Part shown: positions 51,862-60,674 of the stretch, in pieces
Numbering within the stretch: the stretch's first letter is position 1
Layout of the letters: each line of letters begins with the position of its first letter
Assembly (NCBI GenBank): GCA_934630515.1
Contig: CAKTVV010000010.1
Span: 1 to 64,000 of the forward strand
Length of the DNA stretch: 64,000 nucleotides
Source: an uncultured Eubacteriales bacterium
GTDB lineage: Bacteria; Bacillota; Clostridia; Oscillospirales; Acutalibacteraceae
Reading direction: 5' to 3'
Position numbers and translations under genes: made by a program
The notes under the pieces: generated by a model
What the model saw: only the letters and a program-made list of their open reading frames with translations
The model's database searches: none
Told to the model about the DNA's origin: nothing

Positions 51862-52791
51862 ATGACAATGACCAAGACGATCAAAGAGAAAAATGAGTTT
51901 TCCAAATGGAAGCTCATGCGGGAAGGCGCCCCCTTCTACATTATGATGGCGCCCTTTATGCTGCTGTTCACCGTGTTTATCATTATTCCGGTGGTGGCAG
52001 CCATCGTGCTCAGCTTTACGGATTTCAATATGCTCCAGATGCCCAACTTTGTGGGGGTGGATAACTACATCCGTCTGCTACTCAAGGACGACATCTTCAC
52101 CAAGGCGCTGAAAAACACGCTGGTGTTTGCCGTCGTCAGCGGCCCGGTGGGGTATCTGATGAGCTTTGTGGTGGCATGGTTCATCAACGAGCTGGGCAAG
52201 GGGATGAAGAACTTCATCACCCTCATCATGTACGCCCCTACGCTGGCGGGAAATATCTACTATATCTGGACGTTCATTTTCTCCTCCGACAGTAAGGGCC
52301 TGCTGAACAGCACCCTGATCCAGCTGGGTCTGATCTCCGACCCCATCGCCTGGCTGACGAATACCAACTACAACTTCACCTGCGTGATGATCGTGATCAT
52401 CTGGTCCAGTATGGGCACCGGATTCCTGGCGCTGGTGGCAGGCTTTAAGAGCCTCGACCGCTCCTATTTTGAAGCGGCTGCCATCGACGGCATCCGCAAC
52501 CGGTGGCAGGAGCTGTATTTCGTCACCCTGCCCCAGATGGGGCCCCAGCTGCTGTTCAGTGCCGTGCAGTCCATCTCCGGCGCCTTTGCCATCGGCGCCC
52601 AATGCTCGGCGCTGACCGGTAATCCAAGCACCAACTATTCCACCCACACCATCCTGCTGCATATGACCGACTACGGAACCACCCGGTTTGAAATGGGCTA
52701 TGCGTCCACCATCGCCGTGGTGCTGTTCATCATCATGCTGCTGTCATGGATGCTGATCAACAAGGTGCTGCGCAAGTTCAGCGAAGACTGA
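51862..52791 (+). CDS. Sugar ABC permease A1 (MalF/LplB type)
   Basis: A 309-residue, six-helix permease. The cytoplasmic EAA loop is EAAAIDGIRNRWQELYFVTLP, which docks the ATPase. GAGGAGGGG precedes the ATG; the 16-nt gap from the binding-protein gene and shared direction make it the first inner-membrane partner. Its pair is the next gene. Confidence 0.93.
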   Translation: MTMTKTIKEKNEFSKWKLMREGAPFYIMMAPFMLLFTVFIIIPVVAAIVLSFTDFNMLQMPNFVGVDNYIRLLLKDDIFTKALKNTLVFAVVSGPVGYLMSFVVAWFINELGKGMKNFITLIMYAPTLAGNIYYIWTFIFSSDSKGLLNSTLIQLGLISDPIAWLTNTNYNFTCVMIVIIWSSMGTGFLALVAGFKSLDRSYFEAAAIDGIRNRWQELYFVTLPQMGPQLLFSAVQSISGAFAIGAQCSALTGNPSTNYSTHTILLHMTDYGTTRFEMGYASTIAVVLFIIMLLSWMLINKVLRKFSED

Positions 52792-52811
52792 GGAGAGGGG
52801 GAGCGATCCAC

Positions 52812-53714
52812 ATGAGTGTATTTAAGAAAAATTATGACCGGCATACCCATATGCGTGGCCGTGCCGGCAATGCGACGCTGTCCCGTTCTCATGCGGGCAA
52901 TTTCTGCGTGTTTCTGTTTTTGCTGATCGTGGGGGCGTTCATGGCGCTGCCGCTGGTGTATACACTGGTGCAGTCCGTCAAGCCTACGGAGGAGCTGTTC
53001 ACCTATCCGCCCAAGTTTTATGTGAAGAACCCCACCTTTGATAACTTCAAGCAGGCGTTCCAGCTGGCGGGCAACCTGTGGGTGCCCTTCACCCGGTATC
53101 TGTTCAACAGCGTATTCATCGCCGTGGTGGGCACGGGCGTATACATACTGGTGGCATCGCTGGCGGCGTACCCCATGGCGAAGGCCAAGCGGCTGCCCGG
53201 CATGGCATTCATCTCCCAGCTGATTGTCTGGACGCTGCTGTTCCGCACCGAGGTGACGGCGATCCCGCAATATGTGGTGATCGCCAAGCTGGGCATGGTG
53301 AATACCTACTGGTCGATCCTGCTGCCGGCGCTGGCGGGCACCTTCGGTGTGTTCCTGATGCGGCAGTTTATGGTCAGCGCCATCCCGGATGCTATTCTGG
53401 AGGCTGCCCGTATCGACGGCGCCAACGAATATAAGATATTTTGGAGCATCTCCATGCCCTGCGTCAAGCCGGCGTGGATGACCCTCATCATTTTCACCTT
53501 CCAGAGCCTGTGGAGCGCTACCGGCGGCACCTACATCTACGAGGAGTCCATGCGGATGCTGCCCAATGTGCTGTCCCAGATCGCAGCGGGCGGTATCGCC
53601 CGTACCGGTGCCGGCTCTGCGGTGGCGGTGATCATCATGATCCCGCCCATCATCGTGTTCCTGATCTCCCAAAGCTCCGTGATGGAGACAATGGCGCAGT
53701 CGGGTATCAAATAA
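52812..53714 (+). CDS. Sugar ABC permease B1 (MalG type)
   Basis: A 300-residue, six-helix permease with EAA loop EAARIDGANEYKIFWSISMP. The N-terminal 30 residues are basic and His-rich before the first helix. It pairs with the preceding permease. GGAGAGGGGG lies before the ATG at 52812; the frame upstream overlaps the preceding gene. Confidence 0.93.
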   Translation: MSVFKKNYDRHTHMRGRAGNATLSRSHAGNFCVFLFLLIVGAFMALPLVYTLVQSVKPTEELFTYPPKFYVKNPTFDNFKQAFQLAGNLWVPFTRYLFNSVFIAVVGTGVYILVASLAAYPMAKAKRLPGMAFISQLIVWTLLFRTEVTAIPQYVVIAKLGMVNTYWSILLPALAGTFGVFLMRQFMVSAIPDAILEAARIDGANEYKIFWSISMPCVKPAWMTLIIFTFQSLWSATGGTYIYEESMRMLPNVLSQIAAGGIARTGAGSAVAVIIMIPPIIVFLISQSSVMETMAQSGIK

Positions 53715-53735
53715 CGGCGAAAGGAGAAGAGAACA

Positions 53736-55877
53736 ATGCAACGAATGGCTTTCAAACGGCTGCTGGCTCTTTTCGCCGTGGCGGTGATGGTATGCGGGGC
53801 GGCTCTGTCGGCAGCGGCAGAGGGCTCGGGCTTTTTCGTCCCCTATTCCAGCTATGAATATAACTACTACAAGGAATCGGTGAGCGCCCCGGTCAGCTAT
53901 GTACTGGAGAATTCCTATCAGGCGGCGGACATGGGGCTGACCGGCGAGCTCGGCAACGTCAACGATCTGTCCTTTAACGGCTCCTCCATGTTCGTGTTGG
54001 ACAGCGGCAACAACCGTATTGTGGAGCTGGACGCCAGCCTGCAGCTTAAGCAGGTGTATGCCGATTTCATTCTCCCGGCGGAGCTGTCCGATTCCGGGGA
54101 GGAGGAGCCGCTGGATTTCGCCGGCGCCGAGGGCTTCTATGTGTACCCGGACGGCGGCTTTCTGATCGCTGACACCCAGCATGAGCGGATCCTGCAGATC
54201 CGGGACGGGCGGGTGCAGATGGTGATCACCAAGCCGGATTCTCCGTCCATCGATCAGGAGCTGCCGTTTTATGTGCGCAAGGTGGTCGTGGGCAGCCAGA
54301 ACCGCATCTATGCACTGGTGGAGAGCTTGAATCAGGGCGCTCTGGTGTTCGACAAGGAGGGAAACTTCCTCAACTTCTTCGGCAGCAACAAGGTAAAGCA
54401 GACTGCTGAGGTCATCTCCAAATTCATCTGGCGGAAATTCATGTCCGAGACCCAGCTGGCAGCCAGTGCAACCTATACCCCCATCAATATGGTGAACTTC
54501 GATATCGACTCCCGGGGCTTTATGGTGACGGTGACGCAGGATAACTCCGAGACGCTGGTGGAGGGCATGGTGCGCCGCCTCAACTATGAGAGCAATGACG
54601 TGCTGAACTCCCCTGATGCCCACTCCTTCGGTGATTACGAATGGGATCGGGACCGCAAGCAGATGAATTCCACCGCACTGGTGGACATCGATGTGGACGA
54701 TGAGGGCTTCTATGTGCTGCTGGATTCCACCCGGGGACGGGTGTTCGTCTATTCCGATAACGGCGATTTCGTGTCGGAGTTCGGCATGACCGGCAAGCAA
54801 AAGGGCACGCTGGACTCGCCGGTGGCGGTGGAGACCATCGGGGAGAAGATATACGTTCTGGATACTGATAAAAAGTGCATCCACGAGTTCGCTCCTACTG
54901 AGTACGCCCGGAAATACCGGCAGGCGCTTCTGTCGCTGGAGAGCGGCAACTATGACCGCAGTCTGGAGAGCTGGCAGGAGCTGCTCAATGAGAACACCAA
55001 CAATGAGCTGGTGTACTACGGCATGGGGCGTGTCTATGATGAGGCCAAGGACTATAAAATGGCGATGCAGTATTTTAAGCTCGCCCGGGATCAGGAGTCC
55101 TATTCCTACTCCTTTAAGGAATACCGGAAGATCTTCATTCAGGATAATTTCCTGTGGATGCTGGCGATCGTAGTGGTGGCTGTAGTGGGGATCGTCCTGG
55201 TGCGCCGGTTGGTGCGGCGCCGGGTGCGGGCGGACGAGTCCTCCGCCTACACGGTGATGGAGTCCAAATGGCTGTTCCCGCTGTATGTGCAGCTGCACCC
55301 GGCGGACGGGTTCATCCAGTTTAAGAGCCGGAAGAATATCCGCTCCTGGGAGATGACCTTTGGCTTCATCGTGGTGTGGTTCCTGCTGGCGGTGCTGAAA
55401 TTCTTCGGGACCGGCTTCATCTTCAACAACGCCCGCACCGAGGATTTCAGCCTGTTTATCACCATGGCATCCACCATCGGCCTGTATTTCCTGTTTGCCA
55501 TCGCCAACTGGGCGGTGTGTACGCTCATCGAGGGCAAGGGCACGCTGCCGGAGATCCTGACGACCTTCTCCTATGCGCTGCTGCCCTATCTGGTGTCGCT
55601 GCTGCTCAACACCATCCTGTCCAACGTATTCGCTCAGGATGAGGGGTCGTTCATGACCATCATCACCTATATCGGGCTGGTGTGGACGGTGCTGGTGATG
55701 TTTGTGGGGCTGTCCGCTATCCATGAATATTCGGTGGGAAAGACCGTGGTGTCCATCCTGCTGACGGTGTTCGGCATGGCGGTCATCCTGTTCCTGATCA
55801 TTTTGTTCTATACGCTGATCACGCAGACCGTCTCCTTTGCCGTTTCCGTGGCGCAGGAGATCTCCCTGCGGCAGTGA
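53736..55877 (+). CDS. Secreted beta-propeller/TPR protein fused to a Yip1 membrane domain
   Basis: A 713-residue protein with an unusual plan: signal peptide (1-28), NHL-like beta-propeller (about 60-385, repeats such as MFVLDSGNNRIVELD and GGFLIADTQHERILQI), two TPR-like helical pairs (about 388-450, SGNYDRSLESWQELL and KDYKMAMQYFKLA), a membrane helix (about 470-490), a basic loop, and a Yip1-type five-helix domain (about 510-713). The propeller and TPR are extracellular. Yip1 domains occur in membrane proteins of unclear bacterial role. Placed between two permease pairs, it may scaffold the importer; that is inference. AAAGGAGA precedes the ATG. Confidence 0.85.
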   Translation: MQRMAFKRLLALFAVAVMVCGAALSAAAEGSGFFVPYSSYEYNYYKESVSAPVSYVLENSYQAADMGLTGELGNVNDLSFNGSSMFVLDSGNNRIVELDASLQLKQVYADFILPAELSDSGEEEPLDFAGAEGFYVYPDGGFLIADTQHERILQIRDGRVQMVITKPDSPSIDQELPFYVRKVVVGSQNRIYALVESLNQGALVFDKEGNFLNFFGSNKVKQTAEVISKFIWRKFMSETQLAASATYTPINMVNFDIDSRGFMVTVTQDNSETLVEGMVRRLNYESNDVLNSPDAHSFGDYEWDRDRKQMNSTALVDIDVDDEGFYVLLDSTRGRVFVYSDNGDFVSEFGMTGKQKGTLDSPVAVETIGEKIYVLDTDKKCIHEFAPTEYARKYRQALLSLESGNYDRSLESWQELLNENTNNELVYYGMGRVYDEAKDYKMAMQYFKLARDQESYSYSFKEYRKIFIQDNFLWMLAIVVVAVVGIVLVRRLVRRRVRADESSAYTVMESKWLFPLYVQLHPADGFIQFKSRKNIRSWEMTFGFIVVWFLLAVLKFFGTGFIFNNARTEDFSLFITMASTIGLYFLFAIANWAVCTLIEGKGTLPEILTTFSYALLPYLVSLLLNTILSNVFAQDEGSFMTIITYIGLVWTVLVMFVGLSAIHEYSVGKTVVSILLTVFGMAVILFLIILFYTLITQTVSFAVSVAQEISLRQ

Positions 55878-55896
55878 GGAAGGAGGAGTGAAGCCT

Positions 55897-58218
55897 ATGA
55901 AAAACTGGTATCAACGGTTCGCTGCGGCGGCTCTGTCCGCTGTCCTCCTTCTGGCGGCGGTGCCGCTGGCGGTGTCGGCGGCGCCTGCCTCCGGCAATCA
56001 GCCCACGCAGGTGGGGATCAATGAATATACCAATGACTACGATGTGGATCACTATGAAGAGGTGGCATCCGACGGCGGGCTGACCCTGTTTGCGGATAAG
56101 AGCTCCGGAAAGATCGCCGTGCGCAACGACAAGACCGGCTTTATCTGGTACAGCACCCCCAATGACCGGCAGATGGATTCGGCTACCGGCGCCGTACTGG
56201 GAAGCGCACTGGATTCCACGCTGGTGGTCAGCTATGTCAATATGGAAAATGAGGCACGGGTCGCCAGCGCCAGTCAGGTCAGTTCCCACGACTGCGTGGC
56301 GGACGGCTCGGTGCAGGTGGAGACCATTGACCGGGGCGTGCGCATCACCTACGATTTTAACAGCGTAGGAATGCGGGTACCGGTGGAGATCCAGCTGGAC
56401 AATGGCACGATGGTGGCACGGATACCGCTGGCGGATGTGCTGGTGAATGAGACCTTCATCGCCGCCAAGCGTCAGGAGGGCTGGACCGACGAGGATGTGG
56501 ACGCCATGCTGCCCAGCTACCTGATCAGCCTGTGGCTGCTGCCCGGCTTCGGTGCCCAGAACAGTCAGGCGAACGGATACATTTTCGTGCCGGACGGCAG
56601 CGGTGCGCTGGTGGATTTTGCCCCCGGCTATGCTGCCCCCGCCGGCCGGTATTCCAAGCGGGTATACGGCGAGGAGCTGGCACAGTCCACGGTAAAGCTG
56701 ACCGAGTACGGGCAGCAGGTCTATATGCCGGTGTTCGGTACGGTGGTCGGCTCCGACGGGGTGTGCGGCATCATCGAGGAGGGCGATACCATCGCCAACA
56801 TTGAGGCGTATGGCTCCAGCAGCACCTGCGGCTATACCGGCGTCAGCGCTTCTCTGTATCTGCGGGATCTGTACAGCTCCTATCTGTATCAGGGCACCAG
56901 CAACGAGCGGGAGGTCAAGCGGGTCTCCACCAACGAGGTGAAAACGGAGCAGTTCCGTATCCGGTATACCTTCCTGCAGGATGACGCTGCCAGCTACGTC
57001 GGCATGGCGCAGCTGTATCGCCGCTATCTGGAGGCCAAGGGTATGCAGCGCCAGGAGACCACCCCCTCCTTTAACGTGGATCTGGTGGGCTGTGTGGAGA
57101 CCGAGGCAAATTTTCTGGGCTTCTCCTACATGAAGAAGCTGCCTATGACCACCTTCGCTCAGGCGGAGGAGATCCTGGACGCTATGCAGCAGGCGGGAAT
57201 GACCGATATCCACACCCGGCTGCTGGGCTGGACGAACAACGGACTGAAGAACCGCAAGGCGTCCACCACCGCCAAGCCTCTCGCCAAGCTGGGCGGCAGG
57301 TCGAAGTTCCTGTCGCTGGCGGAAAAGGCGGCGGCAGCCGGCAGCTTTGCCCCGGATGTGGATCTGGTACATTTCCAGACCTCCGGCAACGGGATCCAGG
57401 CACGGAAGATGTGCGTCAAGACCGTGTTCGGTCTGCCGGCGTATCAGTATAGCTTTATGCCCTCGGTGCTGGTGTACAAAAACGACGTGACCCCCGACCG
57501 GCTGCTGTCGGCGGCGGGATTGCAGAAGGCGACGGCGCTGTTTCAAAAGAACTATGCCAAGCTGGATATGAAAGCTCTGTCCCTGTCCTATATCACGCAG
57601 GAGCTCTACTCCAATTTCGGCAAGGAGAACGTCTATCGGGATGAGATGGTCGAGCAGCTCACCGCCGTGCTGCAGACGTATGCCGCCGACTGGAAGCTCA
57701 CCGGCACGGCGTCCAACGCCTATGCGGTGCCGTATCTGGAGCGGGTGCTGGATGTGCCGCTGGATTCCAGCGGATACGATTTCTTTGACCGGGATGTGCC
57801 GTTCTATTCCATGGTGTTCCACGGCTATGCGGCGCTGGCGGGCAGCCGGATGAACCACAGCTACGATATGCAGCAGTCGTTCCTCAAGTCGGTGGAGACC
57901 GGCAGCGAGCTGCATTTCGTGGGAATGTACGAGGATTCCGCCAAGCTCAAGGAGACCGATTATACCGAGTATTACAGCACCACCTATACCCTGTGGCTGG
58001 ACAAGGCGGCGGCGTTCTGGAAGGACTATCAGCCGCTGCTGCGGCAGGTGCAGAACAGCACCATCACCGACCACGGAATGGCGGCGGAGCAGGTGAGCCG
58101 CACGGTCTATGACAACGGCGTTACCGTCTATGTCAACTACGGCACGGCGGAGTATACCGCCGCCGACGGGACGCAGGTGGCGGCCCGGAGCTATGCTTAC
58201 ACAGGAGGTGCGCAGTGA
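55897..58218 (+). CDS. Secreted DUF5696 protein
   Basis: A 773-residue secreted protein with a signal peptide (1-31, ending VSAAPA) and no lipobox or membrane anchor. Beta-rich segments (about 40-330) are followed by a barrel-like region with FNVDLVGCVETEANFLGFSYMKK and ADWKLTGTASNAYAVPYLERV. I assign it to DUF5696, a family I associate with sugar ABC loci in Bacillota; catalysis has not been shown and I see no glycosidase motif I can name. GGAGGAG lies 8 nt before the ATG. Its stop overlaps the next permease start (TGATG). Confidence 0.8.
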   Translation: MKNWYQRFAAAALSAVLLLAAVPLAVSAAPASGNQPTQVGINEYTNDYDVDHYEEVASDGGLTLFADKSSGKIAVRNDKTGFIWYSTPNDRQMDSATGAVLGSALDSTLVVSYVNMENEARVASASQVSSHDCVADGSVQVETIDRGVRITYDFNSVGMRVPVEIQLDNGTMVARIPLADVLVNETFIAAKRQEGWTDEDVDAMLPSYLISLWLLPGFGAQNSQANGYIFVPDGSGALVDFAPGYAAPAGRYSKRVYGEELAQSTVKLTEYGQQVYMPVFGTVVGSDGVCGIIEEGDTIANIEAYGSSSTCGYTGVSASLYLRDLYSSYLYQGTSNEREVKRVSTNEVKTEQFRIRYTFLQDDAASYVGMAQLYRRYLEAKGMQRQETTPSFNVDLVGCVETEANFLGFSYMKKLPMTTFAQAEEILDAMQQAGMTDIHTRLLGWTNNGLKNRKASTTAKPLAKLGGRSKFLSLAEKAAAAGSFAPDVDLVHFQTSGNGIQARKMCVKTVFGLPAYQYSFMPSVLVYKNDVTPDRLLSAAGLQKATALFQKNYAKLDMKALSLSYITQELYSNFGKENVYRDEMVEQLTAVLQTYAADWKLTGTASNAYAVPYLERVLDVPLDSSGYDFFDRDVPFYSMVFHGYAALAGSRMNHSYDMQQSFLKSVETGSELHFVGMYEDSAKLKETDYTEYYSTTYTLWLDKAAAFWKDYQPLLRQVQNSTITDHGMAAEQVSRTVYDNGVTVYVNYGTAEYTAADGTQVAARSYAYTGGAQ

Positions 58219-59234
58219 TGAAAAAGGGTTCGTTCAGTCTGGAACGGCGCAACGCCATGGCGGGGCGGATGTTCTGTCTGCCGCTGTATATCGGCGTGCT
58301 GCTGTTCTTCGGTCTGCCGCTGCTCCAATCCCTCTGGTATTCCTTTAATACCGTGACGGCGGATGTGGGAGGCTTCGTCACCGAGTTTGTGGGGCTGGAT
58401 AACTTCACGGAGATCTTCCGGCGGAACCTGTATTTTGTCCCGGCGCTGAAAAACTCCCTGCTGGAGCTGCTCTACAAGGTGCCGGTGGTGTTGATCGCCG
58501 CCCTGTTCTTTGCCATCATCCTCAACCAGAAATTCCGGGGCCGGGTGCTGACCCGAGCCATCTTCTTCCTGCCGGTGATCATCGCCTCCGGTGTGGTGCT
58601 GAGCATCATCACCTCCGATTCTGCGGCGAACAGCATGATGAACGGCGTGTCCGCCGACAGCGGCTCCGGCTCCTACGGCTCCATCTTCGATTCCTCGGCG
58701 CTGCAGGATTTTCTGGTGCAGACCGGTCTGGACAGCAAGATGGTCAGCTATTTCGGGCGCATCGCCAACAATATGTTCGACCTGCTGTGGATGACCGGTA
58801 TCCAGATGATCATGTTCCTGGCGGGGCTGCAATCCATCCCGCCGACCCTGTATGAAGCCAGCGCCATGGAGGGGGCTACCGGCTGGGAAAACTTCTGGAT
58901 GATCACCTTCCCCAGTCTGACCCCCATGCTGCTGGTAAATATCGTCTATACCATTGTCGATTCCTTTACCGATACGGGCAATTCGGTGATGAGCCAGATC
59001 TATAAACAATACAACGGCCTGTATTACGGCGTGGCGTCTGCCATGTCCTGGACGTATTTCGTGATCATCGGCGTGATCCTGACGGTGATATTCCTGATCT
59101 TCTCGGCGATCCAGAAGGATAAGTATCTGGCAAACTCCAAGAAGGCAGAGAAGCTCGCCAATGCCCGGATCAAAGCCGCCCGCAAGGCGGCAGCGGCGGA
59201 GAAGGCTGCTGCCGGGGCGCAAGCCGAAGCGTAA
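58218..59234 (+). CDS. Sugar ABC permease A2 (MalF type)
   Basis: A 338-residue permease with six helices and the EAA loop EASAMEGATGWENFWMITFP. It has an enlarged Ser/Gly/Asp-rich outer loop (about 140-175) and a 40-residue Lys/Ala-rich cytoplasmic tail. The ATG at 58218 overlaps the preceding stop codon; AGGAGGTG is 7 nt upstream. It pairs with the next gene and is clearly divergent from permease A1. Confidence 0.92.
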   Translation: MKKGSFSLERRNAMAGRMFCLPLYIGVLLFFGLPLLQSLWYSFNTVTADVGGFVTEFVGLDNFTEIFRRNLYFVPALKNSLLELLYKVPVVLIAALFFAIILNQKFRGRVLTRAIFFLPVIIASGVVLSIITSDSAANSMMNGVSADSGSGSYGSIFDSSALQDFLVQTGLDSKMVSYFGRIANNMFDLLWMTGIQMIMFLAGLQSIPPTLYEASAMEGATGWENFWMITFPSLTPMLLVNIVYTIVDSFTDTGNSVMSQIYKQYNGLYYGVASAMSWTYFVIIGVILTVIFLIFSAIQKDKYLANSKKAEKLANARIKAARKAAAAEKAAAGAQAEA

Positions 59235-59279
59235 CTATACGGCGCCGCCTGCAAGCGGTGCAGAAAGGGTCGATTGTAT

Positions 59280-60254
59280 ATGAAACTGTCACTCAACCGG
59301 GACAAGATCCGTACCAACCTGCCGAAATGGCTGGTGGCGATCGCACGCACGGTGCTGATCATCGGTATGAGCTATGTGTTCCTGTTCCCGGTGCTGTATC
59401 TGGTGAGTATGTCTCTGCGGGATGCGGCTACCGTATCGGACCCCAGCATCGTCTGGATCCCGAAAAAGCTGTCGTTGGAGAGTATTCAAAAGGCGTGGGA
59501 AGTAATGAACTACGGGCAGACGGCGGTGCTGAGCCTCGTGATCGCCGTCACCAGCACGCTGGCGGCGTGTCTGTCCTGCTCGCTGGTGGGCTACGGTCTG
59601 AGCCGGTATAAGTTTGCGGAGCGGAATGTGCTGTTTTTCATCGTCATTCTGATGATCGTGGTGCCGCCTTATACCATTCTGATCCCCTCCTATATGAATT
59701 TCCGCTTTTTTGACATTCTGGGGCTGCTGCGGCTGTTCCCGTCGCTCACCGGCGGAAACGGCTACATCAATCTGGCGGATTATCCCCAGTCGGTGCTGAC
59801 CTTTGTGCTGCCCAGCCTGTTTGCCACAGGTCTGCGCTCCGGTCTGTTCATCTTCATCTTCCGCCAGACCTTCCTGGGGATGCCCAAGGATCTGGAGGAG
59901 GCCGCCTGCATCGACGGCTGCGGTCCCTTCAAGACGTATGTGCGGGTGATCTTCCCGCTGGCGACCTCGGCGTTCATCACGGTGATGCTGTTCTCCTTCG
60001 TGTGGCACTGGAATGACTATACCAATTCCGCCATCTACTTTCTGGGAGACGTGAAGCCGGTGTCGGTGATGCTCAGCAATCTGCGGAATGCCCTGTTCAT
60101 CACCAACCCCGAGTTCATCGTGCTGAGCAGCGATGTGATGCGCACCTATCTGTCCGCCGGCGCTCTGCTGGTGGTGGTGCCGCCGCTGCTGCTGTACATC
60201 TTCACCCAGAAATATTTTACCGAAAGCATCGAGCGCACCGGTATCGTGGGTTAA
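59280..60254 (+). CDS. Sugar ABC permease B2 (MalG type)
   Basis: A 324-residue, six-helix permease with EAA loop EAACIDGCGPFKTYVRVIFP. AAAGGGT lies about 10 nt before the chosen ATG. Its outer loop between helices 3 and 4 is longer than in permease B1. It ends the operon, with a strong terminator after it. No ATPase gene follows. Confidence 0.92.
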   Translation: MKLSLNRDKIRTNLPKWLVAIARTVLIIGMSYVFLFPVLYLVSMSLRDAATVSDPSIVWIPKKLSLESIQKAWEVMNYGQTAVLSLVIAVTSTLAACLSCSLVGYGLSRYKFAERNVLFFIVILMIVVPPYTILIPSYMNFRFFDILGLLRLFPSLTGGNGYINLADYPQSVLTFVLPSLFATGLRSGLFIFIFRQTFLGMPKDLEEAACIDGCGPFKTYVRVIFPLATSAFITVMLFSFVWHWNDYTNSAIYFLGDVKPVSVMLSNLRNALFITNPEFIVLSSDVMRTYLSAGALLVVVPPLLLYIFTQKYFTESIERTGIVG

Positions 60255-60273
60255 ATTGCCTGTACCGGCACAC

Positions 60274-60323
60274 AACCGCCCGTCAGCGTGTTTTTCGACA
60301 CGCTGACGGGCGGTTTTATTTTT
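60274..60323 (+). terminator. Intrinsic terminator of the glycan operon
   Basis: An 18-bp perfect stem (AACCGCCCGTCAGCGTGT with its complement) followed by TTTATTTTT. Confidence 0.95.
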
Positions 60324-60543
60324 CATGTGAAGGATCGGCACGGTTTATGCGAAATGGAGCGGCTCCGGGTATTTTCGTTTATCAGACACAGGGGTGGCAA
60401 GCCAAATTTACGGAAAAACAGGAAAATTATTACAAAATTAGCTACGATTTTTATAGATGAATTTTAGAATTGGAGGAATGCACAAAATTCCAACAGGGTG
60501 GTATAGCTCTTGCACAAAAATCAAATAGTCTGTTAGTTAAATG
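60324..60543. other. AT-rich gap before the giant surface protein gene
   Basis: No frame or strong secondary structure. The last 120 bp are notably AT-rich compared with the rest of the window and lead into the promoter. Confidence 0.5.
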
Positions 60544-60573
60544 TTGACAAATTGCAAAGAAATACAGTACAAT
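60544..60573 (+). promoter_or_regulatory. Promoter of the giant surface protein gene
   Basis: TTGACA, 18-nt spacer, TACAAT, about 100 nt upstream of the start codon. Confidence 0.7.
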
Positions 60574-60674
60574 ATGGTTGTGCAATGTTGCGGTCGGTTG
60601 CCGTTTTCGGCCGGACAGGCGCACACATAAAGGGAGTTCAGGGAAATAGTACGATCAAGGGAGGAAGCAAGTAC

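Noticed and set aside
48666..51917. Minus-strand open frame of 1083 codons opposite the binding-protein gene
   Set aside because: It is a GC-rich shadow of the plus-strand gene: His/Leu/Arg-rich, low complexity, no ribosome-binding site or recognisable domain.
52698..55724. Minus-strand open frame of 1008 codons
   Set aside because: Spans parts of two real plus-strand genes with strong domains; composition is typical of an antisense frame.
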